Under the pieces are notes generated by a model. The model was given only the letters and a program-made list of their open reading frames with translations. It was not told the DNA's origin and ran no database searches. Position numbers and translations under genes: made by a program. Positions 1 to 4,881 of a DNA stretch of 13,777 bases are shown here, in pieces. Source of the DNA: Methanothrix sp. (GTDB lineage: Archaea > Halobacteriota > Methanosarcinia > Methanotrichales > Methanotrichaceae); contig WOYM01000082.1 of NCBI GenBank assembly GCA_011620785.1, forward strand, positions 18,782-32,558, given 5' to 3'. The first letter of the stretch is position 1. Each line of letters begins with the position of its first letter.

Positions 1-180
1 GTAGCTCTTAATGAGACTGTAGCTCTTAATGAGACTGTAGCTCTTAATGAGACTGCATCTCTTAATGAGACTGCATCTCTTAATGAGACTGCATCTCTTA
101 ATGAGACTGTAGCTCTTAATGAGACTGCATCTCTTAATGAGACTGCATCTCTTAATGAGACTGCATCTCTTAATGAGACC
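1..180 (+). repeat. Ten tandem 18-bp repeats (coding)
   Basis: Ten head-to-tail 18-bp units in frame, all ending in ctcttaatgagac(t/c). The first six bases are gtagct (encoding VA) in units 1-3 and 7, and gcatct (AS) in units 4-6 and 8-10. The blocks 37-108 and 109-180 are identical 72-bp copies except for the last base (t at 108, c at 180), so a four-unit block was duplicated after the 18-bp unit had already multiplied. The array may continue to the left of the window. Because 18 is a multiple of three, copy-number change would alter stalk length without breaking the frame. Confidence 0.97.
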
Positions 181-501
181 GCCGCTGAAGCGGAACAGGG
201 ATACACCATTGAGGGCGTTGTCTTCGAAGATCTGGACGGAAATGGGGTAATGAATGTCAACGAATCTGGCCTTGCTAACTGGACAGTCAACCTGGAGCAA
301 CCTGAGGGAGTAGTTATCACGAGCGTCAACACCGCAGCAGACGGAAAATTCGTCTTCCTCAACCAGCTTCCTGGTGTATATACAATCAAAGAGGTCCTTC
401 AAGCAGGCTGGACGCTTATCTCACCCGCTGATGGCAAGTTCACCGCAGAGGTCATAAACGAGAGCGTGACCCACCTGGAGTTCGCCAATAACCAATCCTG
501 A
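1..501 (+). CDS. Surface protein C-terminus: sequon-repeat stalk plus SdrD-B-like domain (5' truncated)
   Basis: The frame is open from the first base to the TGA at 499-501, so this is the last 166 residues of a larger protein whose start lies outside the window. Residues 1-60 are ten hexapeptides, VALNET or ASLNET, each holding an N-E-T glycosylation sequon. After a short Ala/Glu linker, residues 68-166 resemble the SdrD-B/Cna-B beta-sandwich family, with the start VVFEDLDGNG, a later NESGL, and a LPGVYTIKE strand typical of such domains. Asp77, Asp79, Asn81, Asn85 and Glu88 have EF-hand loop spacing, which suggests calcium binding. Four more sequons lie in this domain (NES, NWT, NES, NQS). 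No membrane anchor follows the domain. The family match and surface location are inference. An ATG at 250 lies inside the domain and is not a credible start. Confidence 0.8.
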   Translation, partial: VALNETVALNETVALNETASLNETASLNETASLNETVALNETASLNETASLNETASLNETAAEAEQGYTIEGVVFEDLDGNGVMNVNESGLANWTVNLEQPEGVVITSVNTAADGKFVFLNQLPGVYTIKEVLQAGWTLISPADGKFTAEVINESVTHLEFANNQS

Positions 502-504
502 GCC

Positions 505-522
505 CTTTTCTTCCTTTTTTTT
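505..522 (+). terminator. Pyrimidine/T-rich archaeal-type terminator
   Basis: Directly after the TGA at 499-501 there is a T-rich run ending in eight consecutive T residues (515-522). Euryarchaeal transcription commonly ends at such T tracts without a strong hairpin. It would separate the surface-protein gene from the next gene. Confidence 0.5.
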
Positions 523-551
523 CAGTCCACCGGCAGGAATCCCTATGGTCA

Positions 552-577
552 GGTTGAAGATTTCTCGGCGTTCAACC
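552..577 (+). repeat. Inverted repeat in the intergenic spacer
   Basis: ggttgaa (552-558) and ttcaacc (571-577) are perfect complements separated by 12 bases. A competing pairing, aagattt (557-563) with aaatctt (580-586), overlaps it by two bases, so the two stems are partly exclusive. It lies 57 bp ahead of the next gene's start. A role as operator or leader structure is possible but unsupported; no clear TATA box is visible nearby. Confidence 0.35.
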
Positions 578-633
578 AAAAATCTTTCATAGATTGGGCA
601 AAAGAAATAATCGTAAATTCGTGGGGGATGATC

Positions 634-1065
634 ATGAGAATAAATGTTGTATTAACATCTGCAGCACTGCTCCTGATGATAATGGGGCCAGCGGCTGCCA
701 TAGGCATGAGCAGCGGTAATGGCTGTGTTGCAAGAAACGCTCTGGAGGCCTATTGCGTTAACCATGGAGGATGTCCTAAAGATGGAAACTGCTATTTCCC
801 GGATGGCGGTTATTGCGATCTGGAGTCCTTCTACCAGGGAACCTGTCCTGGCAAAGAGTATTATGAGGATGCCCTTTGGATGTTGGAGGCCTATTCTTTC
901 CTTTATGGGGATTACACACCATATGGACAGTACTATGTGCCGGGCACGGGATATTCCTATTATGCCGATCCCAATGCTAATCAGCTCTCCAATCCCTATT
1001 GGAATAGCGATCTGGGCAGCTACTATTACTGGCCGGTTTATACCCAAGGATACGGCACATCCTAG
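634..1065 (+). CDS. Secreted DUF333-like protein with tyrosine-rich tail
   Basis: A short exported protein of 143 residues. A positive N-terminus and a hydrophobic stretch ending in AAAIG form a signal peptide. The next segment carries six cysteines and reads like the DUF333 family: YC-V-x2-GG, then C-Y-FPDG-x2-C, then F-Y-x-G-x-C. The family has no firmly assigned biochemistry. The remaining 68 residues are low-complexity and contain 17 tyrosines, with clusters such as SYYYWP and GQYYVP. I chose the ATG at 634 because the G-run at 623-627 gives it a 6-base spacing; the ATG at 628 is open in the same frame but sits directly against that G-run. The oxidoreductase gene follows after 53 bp. The DUF333 assignment is from remembered pattern, not a search. 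Confidence 0.7.
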   Translation: MRINVVLTSAALLLMIMGPAAAIGMSSGNGCVARNALEAYCVNHGGCPKDGNCYFPDGGYCDLESFYQGTCPGKEYYEDALWMLEAYSFLYGDYTPYGQYYVPGTGYSYYADPNANQLSNPYWNSDLGSYYYWPVYTQGYGTS

Positions 1066-1118
1066 GTCGATATCACTCCATATTTGGAGGCATTCGCTTT
1101 AGGGGGAGATGATTATTT

Positions 1119-2246
1119 GTGTTTGACCTGGTTGTGGTGGGCGCTGGTCCGGCTGGCTCGACTGCCGCCCGGAAAGCAGCCGGAATGGGCCTTAAGGTCT
1201 TAATCCTGGAAAAGGAGGAGTTTCCCCGCTACAAGCCCTGCGGTGGGGCTCTATCGGAGAGAGCGACCTCCTGGCTGGACCTTCGCCTTCCCGAAGCCAT
1301 ATGCGAGAAGGCCATAACCGGAGCTCGGATCCACTTCCATGATTGGGTTCAAGATAAGGTCAAGGGCTACAGACTCAGCACTCTGATCAGCCGGAGCGCC
1401 TTTGACCAGTTCCTCCTTCAGAAGGCAATCGAGACCGGGGCCAGTGTCTCATTCTCTCGTGTTCTGAACTACAGCAGCAAAGAGGATCATGTATCCGTTC
1501 AGACAGGTGATCAGATCTATAGATCCCGATTTTTGGTCATTGCCTCCGGCTGCCAGGATCCTTTAAGAAACCAGATATCGGGAAAGGCCTCAAGAGATGA
1601 TATCGGGGTCTGTCTGGTAACAGAGATCGAGGCGAATGATAGGGATATTGAGGCCAGACTGGGCAGCCTTCTGGATGTACATTTCGGGATAGCAAGCGGA
1701 GGCTATGGCTGGATCTTCCCTCATCGTGGGTACTACTCCGTGGGCATAGGAGGCCTGGCATCCCAGATCCGCTATCCCCGCATGATAATGAAAGGATTTC
1801 TTGAGGACAACGGCTTTGAGCGGGATCAGACAATAATTCATGGCCACACCATACCGCAAGGAGGTAAGAAGAAGAGGATCGCCCTGGGCAGGGTGCTCTT
1901 GACGGGGGACGCAGCCAGCCTGGTGGATTCCTTCACCGGTGAGGGCATCTATTATGCTTTGCGTTCGGGAGAGATGGCGGCAAGGGCGATAGGAGAGGAG
2001 AAAGAGAGAGATGTTGCCCGGCTCTATGAGAAGAGATGCAACAAAGAGCTGGGCGAGGAGCTCAGATATGCCTTGATCCTGTCCCAGGCCATGCACAGTC
2101 ATCCCAAAGCCTTCTCCTGGATGCTGGAACGGCATAATGAGGTATTAGACAGGTATATTGAGATCGCTGCTGCCAAAAGGTCTTATAAGGATTTTGTGCG
2201 CTGGCTGGTGCCCAGGCTGCCCTTAGGGCTCTTGTCCTCCAATTAA
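1119..2246 (+). CDS. Geranylgeranyl-reductase-family FAD oxidoreductase
   Basis: A 375-residue flavoprotein of the geranylgeranyl reductase superfamily (COG0644). In archaea such enzymes reduce prenyl double bonds, for example in digeranylgeranyl-glycerophospholipid during membrane lipid maturation, but several paralogues usually exist and their substrates differ. Visible: the Rossmann motif GAGPAG at residues 8-13, a Glu at 31 ending the second strand for ribose binding, the family-typical PCGG at 40-43, and the second FAD motif GDAA at 263-266, followed by the SFTGEGI segment. The start is GTG at 1119, since an in-frame stop lies just upstream at 1110-1112; a purine-rich AGGGGGAGATGAT precedes it. 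There is no signal peptide or membrane span. It could be a lipid reductase or another family member; the sequence alone does not settle it. Confidence 0.85.
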   Translation: MFDLVVVGAGPAGSTAARKAAGMGLKVLILEKEEFPRYKPCGGALSERATSWLDLRLPEAICEKAITGARIHFHDWVQDKVKGYRLSTLISRSAFDQFLLQKAIETGASVSFSRVLNYSSKEDHVSVQTGDQIYRSRFLVIASGCQDPLRNQISGKASRDDIGVCLVTEIEANDRDIEARLGSLLDVHFGIASGGYGWIFPHRGYYSVGIGGLASQIRYPRMIMKGFLEDNGFERDQTIIHGHTIPQGGKKKRIALGRVLLTGDAASLVDSFTGEGIYYALRSGEMAARAIGEEKERDVARLYEKRCNKELGEELRYALILSQAMHSHPKAFSWMLERHNEVLDRYIEIAAAKRSYKDFVRWLVPRLPLGLLSSN

Positions 2247-2258
2247 AAATCAAAAAAA
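2245..2258 (-). terminator. T-tract terminator of the amtB-PII operon
   Basis: Read on the minus strand, the PII stop codon (2261-2263) is followed by a T-run of seven and then a second of five. The tract overlaps the stop codon of the convergent oxidoreductase gene, so the two transcription units end face to face within about 14 bp. Confidence 0.5.
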
Positions 2259-2260
2259 TT

Positions 2261-2590
2261 TCATGTGAAGACCTCTCCCGTCCTCACCTTCACCGATCTT
2301 TCCACCGGGCTCACGAAGATCCTGCCGTCCCCGAACTTGCCGGTTCGAGCAGCATCGCAGATGGCCTTCAGCACTGGATCGACGGATTCATCAGCTACAT
2401 AAAGCTCCAGCTTGAGCTTGGTTAAGAGGTCGACCTCCATTGTGCCTCCCCGATACTGGAGCTTGATTCCTTTCTGCTCACCTCTGCCCTGGATCTCAGT
2501 GGTGGTCAGGGCGACCACGCCTATCTCCTCCAGAGCCTCTTTGACCCTCTCCAGTCTCTCCGGCCGCACTATTGCCTCGATCTTTTTCAT
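2261..2590 (-). CDS. glnK: PII nitrogen regulatory protein (GlnK/GlnB family)
   Basis: A 109-residue PII signal protein, a trimeric sensor of ATP/ADP and 2-oxoglutarate that in this setting gates the ammonium channel AmtB. The start MKKIEAIVRP matches the classic PII N-terminus. The T-loop runs through GRGEQKG to YRGG, and the C-terminal signature TGKFGDGRIFV is present. Tyr46 is retained, but the residue aligned with Tyr51 of E. coli GlnB/GlnK, the uridylylation site, is Met51, so control by uridylylation is unlikely. I chose the ATG at 2590: it matches the family N-terminus and sits 7 bases from GGCGGTGA. An ATG two codons earlier would leave almost no spacing. It lies 15 bp after amtB. Whether to call it glnK or glnB is a naming choice; linkage to amtB favours glnK. 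Confidence 0.92.
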   Translation of the reverse strand: MKKIEAIVRPERLERVKEALEEIGVVALTTTEIQGRGEQKGIKLQYRGGTMEVDLLTKLKLELYVADESVDPVLKAICDAARTGKFGDGRIFVSPVERSVKVRTGEVFT

Positions 2591-2597
2591 TATCATT

Positions 2598-2604
2598 CAC
2601 CGCC
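2598..2604 (-). promoter_or_regulatory. Ribosome binding site of the PII gene
   Basis: On the minus strand GGCGGTGA lies in the short gap between amtB and the PII gene. It fits the archaeal 16S anti-SD and gives a normal distance to the ATG at 2590, not to the one at 2596. Confidence 0.6.
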
Positions 2605-2605
2605 T

Positions 2606-3814
2606 TCAGGCATAGGCCTTCTCCCCATGCTGGGATATATCCAGGCCCACATACTCTTCGTCCTCAGTCACGCGCAAGCCCATGAACGAGTCCACCAGCT
2701 TGGCCAGGGCATATGTCACCACAAAGGCATAGACCACCGATATGCCGGCGGCCATGATCTGCACAGCGAACTGATTGAAGTTGCCCTGCAATAGGCCAGT
2801 GTAGTTGTTGACTGCGGAGGTGGCGAATATGCCCGTAGCCACTGCTCCCCACAGGCCGCCCATGCCATGGACCGCCCAGGCATCGCAGCTCTCGTCCAGC
2901 CCCCGGCTCACCCGGAAGAGGAGAGACATATAGCAGAGGACCCCGGCCACCGCTCCGATTACCAGGGCTCCAAGCACGTCCACAAAGCCCGCGGCAGGGG
3001 TTATGGCCACCAGGCCGGCTATGCCGCCGCTCACCATTCCCAGGGCGCTGGGCTTACCTTTCAGCCAGCTGGAGAGGAGCCAGGTCATAGCACCGGCAGC
3101 AGCGGAGGTATTGGTCACCACCAGGGCAGAGGCAGCAAGGCCGTTCGCTCCCAGAGCGGAGCCGGCATTGAAGCCAAACCAGCCAAACCACAGCAGTCCT
3201 GCGCCCAGCATGGCCATGGGGATATTATGGGGCTCCATGACATAGGAGCCGAAGCCCACCCTCTTTCCAATCACCATCGCTATGGCCAGGGCGGAGAAGC
3301 CGGAGCTTATATGGACTACCGTCCCACCGGCAAAGTCCAGGGCTCCCATCTGAGCCAGCCAGCCGCCTGCCCAGACCCAGTGGGCCAGGGGATCATAGAC
3401 CAGGGTGGTCCAGAGCAGAGCGAGCACGATGAAGGAGCCAAGGCGCACCCTCTCCGCCACCGCTGAGGTGAGGATGGCCAGGGTCACTGCAGCGAATACC
3501 ATCTGGAAGGCGACGTAGAGCAGATGGGGCAGATTTCCCGCCAGTGGCGCTTCGCCCAGGCCTATGCCATTCAAGGCCAGGTAATCCAGAGCACCTATTG
3601 CTCCGCCTATATCCTGGCCGAATGAGAGGCTGTAGCCCAGGAAAACCCACTGAAGGCTGGCCAGGGCAAAGGCCAGGAAGGAGAGGCCAATCATCGATAT
3701 CACAGTCTTCTTGCGCACCAGGCCGCCGTAGAATAGGCCCACCCCCGGGGTCATGAGCATGACCATGGCGGTTGAGACCAGGACCCAGGCTGTGTCTCCG
3801 CTGTCTATTGGCAT
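2606..3814 (-). CDS. amtB: Ammonium channel AmtB
   Basis: A 402-residue Amt/Mep/Rh channel with about 11 membrane helices, moving ammonium across the cytoplasmic membrane. Visible landmarks in this numbering: PGVGLFYGG after helix 1; Phe107 in QMVFAAVT, matching the outer Phe gate; His145 in AHWVW and His316 in AVHGMGG, the twin histidines of the pore; GFNAGSA carrying the second gate Phe near 215; and the C-terminal YVGLDISQHGE-x-AY segment known to contact PII. The start at 3814 is favoured by GGTGAT six bases upstream and gives an N-terminus like archaeal Amt proteins. A GTG at 3895 would add 27 residues resembling a signal peptide (with an LLGC stretch), but it has no good ribosome site. 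It heads an operon with the PII gene. Confidence 0.93.
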   Translation of the reverse strand: MPIDSGDTAWVLVSTAMVMLMTPGVGLFYGGLVRKKTVISMIGLSFLAFALASLQWVFLGYSLSFGQDIGGAIGALDYLALNGIGLGEAPLAGNLPHLLYVAFQMVFAAVTLAILTSAVAERVRLGSFIVLALLWTTLVYDPLAHWVWAGGWLAQMGALDFAGGTVVHISSGFSALAIAMVIGKRVGFGSYVMEPHNIPMAMLGAGLLWFGWFGFNAGSALGANGLAASALVVTNTSAAAGAMTWLLSSWLKGKPSALGMVSGGIAGLVAITPAAGFVDVLGALVIGAVAGVLCYMSLLFRVSRGLDESCDAWAVHGMGGLWGAVATGIFATSAVNNYTGLLQGNFNQFAVQIMAAGISVVYAFVVTYALAKLVDSFMGLRVTEDEEYVGLDISQHGEKAYA

Positions 3815-3820
3815 ATTTGT

Positions 3821-3826
3821 ATCACC
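3821..3826 (-). promoter_or_regulatory. Ribosome binding site that decides the amtB start
   Basis: On the minus strand GGTGAT, an exact match to part of the archaeal anti-SD complement (AGGAGGTGATC), ends six bases before the ATG at 3814. Confidence 0.75.
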
Positions 3827-3953
3827 TGCACCATTGCTGGCAGACTGCACTGGCCTGCAGCCAAGCAGCATTGTGAGGACAATGCTCAATTGCACTCTGC
3901 CAGTTAGAGCTGTTTTTCAGGGGAATAAAAGGATATTTGATATTATTGCATAA

Positions 3954-3971
3954 ATGATATGAAAATATCAT
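3954..3971. repeat. Inverted repeat ATGATAT-GAAA-ATATCAT
   Basis: Perfect 7-bp arms (3954-3960 and 3965-3971) around a GAAA spacer, about 140 bp upstream of the amtB start. Related gatat steps recur at 3932-3943. It could be an operator for the amtB operon or simply AT-rich promoter sequence. Confidence 0.45.
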
Positions 3972-3998
3972 ACTGCAACTCAAGGAGGCGATCTGTAG

Positions 3999-4013
3999 AT
4001 GTCGAAAATTTAA
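3999..4013 (+). other. Four-codon mini-ORF behind a near-perfect ribosome site
   Basis: AAGGAGGCGATC (3982-3993) differs by one base from the ideal archaeal site AGGAGGTGATC and lies 5 bases before ATG at 3999. The frame reads M-S-K-I and stops with TAA at 4011-4013. It may be a leader peptide, the ruined start of a former gene, or chance. A 33-codon open stretch in another frame (4004-4105) begins right there, which would fit a frameshifted remnant. Confidence 0.3.
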
Positions 4014-4027
4014 GGCTTGACCTCGGG

Positions 4028-4047
4028 ATCATCCGGGATTGGATGAT
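4028..4047. repeat. Inverted repeat ATCATCC-N6-GGATGAT
   Basis: Perfect 7-bp arms (4028-4034, 4041-4047) with a GGGATT spacer, overlapping a direct repeat cgggat (4024-4029, 4034-4039). It sits between the mini-ORF and the possible TATA box of the rightward gene. Function unknown. Confidence 0.4.
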
Positions 4048-4114
4048 ACTGGTGAATTGTAAGGCTGCGGCAATCTATTTATCTGTGATACGCTTCTTTA
4101 ATTAGGTTCACATG

Positions 4115-4132
4115 TCCAGGTTTGGACCTGGA
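4115..4132 (+). repeat. Hairpin in the leader or 5' end of the Cys-rich gene
   Basis: tccaggt (4115-4121) and acctgga (4126-4132) pair perfectly around TTGG. The stem ends immediately before AGGTG (4133-4137), the ribosome site for the ATG at 4148. If translation starts at 4148 this is a leader hairpin that could influence initiation; if it starts at 4112 it lies in coding sequence. Confidence 0.45.
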
Positions 4133-4147
4133 AGGTGTTGGCAGCCT

Positions 4148-4831
4148 ATGGACAACAAGTACGAGATACTCCAGGCAATTCGGGAGGCGAAGAAGCATCT
4201 CGGAGAAGGATCAGACTTTCGCATCGCTGATGTCATGGAGACAATGGAAGGTATCGCACCGTTTCTGGATAAAGAGGTCATAATTGGATTGAAATGCAAA
4301 AACTGCGACAGCTATGCACGAGGCTCATTTCCTCTGAGCAACGACTTTTGGGCGGTCGACGAAAATGAGCACTGCCATGAGAAGAAGACCTCTCTGAAGA
4401 ACCTGAATGCCTTGAAGCTGGCCGGCTGCCATCAATATTCATGTCAGGAATGGGAGGAGCTGATGAAGCTGGGCCAAGATATTCTGGACGAGGATCTCAA
4501 GCCTGGATTTAGCGATAGAAAGCTATATGATAGGAGCAAGTTCGCCAGCTACAACGTAGACTTCCGCATGCTCTCCAATCCGGGAAATATCTGCATCGAG
4601 TTTGGGCATCTTACGGATGGAGGGTTCACCTGCAGCGATATCAGGCTTTACATCATAAAGAGGCTCGATCCGGGATTTGGAGAGGATGCCTCTCGCAAGA
4701 TATCCAAGGCTTTGAAGAAGGGTCCTGTCATGGCGCTTGAGGCCAACCTACAGATCAGAAGGCAGCTTGATATTGACTATGTCCTGGAGTGGATTGCCAA
4801 AAAGCGAAAGATGGATATAGTATATCTCTAG
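4148..4831 (+). CDS. Uncharacterised Cys-rich protein
   Basis: I do not recognise this 227-residue protein. It has no signal peptide or membrane span and is probably cytoplasmic. The first 45 residues look helical. Then comes C50-x2-C53, C76-H77, and C94-H95-x3-C99 (GCHQYSC), which could bind zinc or another metal; C149 and C162 lie further on. The C-terminal 60 residues are charged and helical, ending in KKRKMDIVYL. I chose the ATG at 4148, preceded by GGAAGGTG, because MDNKYEIL reads as a natural N-terminus. An ATG at 4112 in the same frame adds 12 residues (MSRFGPGRCWQP) and has only a weak site. It diverges from amtB and precedes the PIN-ATPase gene by 50 bp, with a T5 run between. A regulatory role is only a guess. 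Confidence 0.7.
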   Translation: MDNKYEILQAIREAKKHLGEGSDFRIADVMETMEGIAPFLDKEVIIGLKCKNCDSYARGSFPLSNDFWAVDENEHCHEKKTSLKNLNALKLAGCHQYSCQEWEELMKLGQDILDEDLKPGFSDRKLYDRSKFASYNVDFRMLSNPGNICIEFGHLTDGGFTCSDIRLYIIKRLDPGFGEDASRKISKALKKGPVMALEANLQIRRQLDIDYVLEWIAKKRKMDIVYL

Positions 4832-4881
4832 CTCTATTTTTGATTTAGACAATAATTGATAATTAAAGGATGTTTTCGACA

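Larger units (their letters stand above)
3815..4111. promoter_or_regulatory. Divergent intergenic region between amtB and the Cys-rich gene
   Basis: About 300 bp without a confident gene, holding the promoters of both divergent genes. The part 3920-3980 is AT-rich and probably contains the amtB promoter, giving an amtB leader of some 70-100 bases. For the rightward gene, ctatttatc near 4074-4082 is a possible TATA box that would start transcription around 4105. I looked for the GGAA-N8-TTCC and GGTA-N6-TACC arrangements of archaeal nitrogen repressor NrpR and saw none. Two inverted repeats and a mini-ORF in this region are listed separately. Confidence 0.5.

Noticed and set aside
1..180. CRISPR-like array
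   Set aside because: The 18-bp units are contiguous with no spacers and stay in frame with a downstream domain; they are coding repeats.
719..1102. Overlapping + strand frame inside the DUF333-like gene
   Set aside because: The frame at 634 has a signal peptide, ordered cysteines and a ribosome site; the alternative has none of these.
2867..3466. Long open frame on the + strand opposite amtB
   Set aside because: It is the antisense shadow of a GC-rich membrane-protein gene. Its low-complexity Gly/His/Pro/Gln-rich translation matches no family, and amtB is unambiguous.
3815..3895. N-terminal extension of AmtB from a GTG at 3895, giving a signal-peptide or lipobox-like LLGC segment
   Set aside because: No ribosome site precedes the GTG, whereas GGTGAT lies six bases before the ATG at 3814 and that start matches the N-terminus of archaeal Amt proteins.
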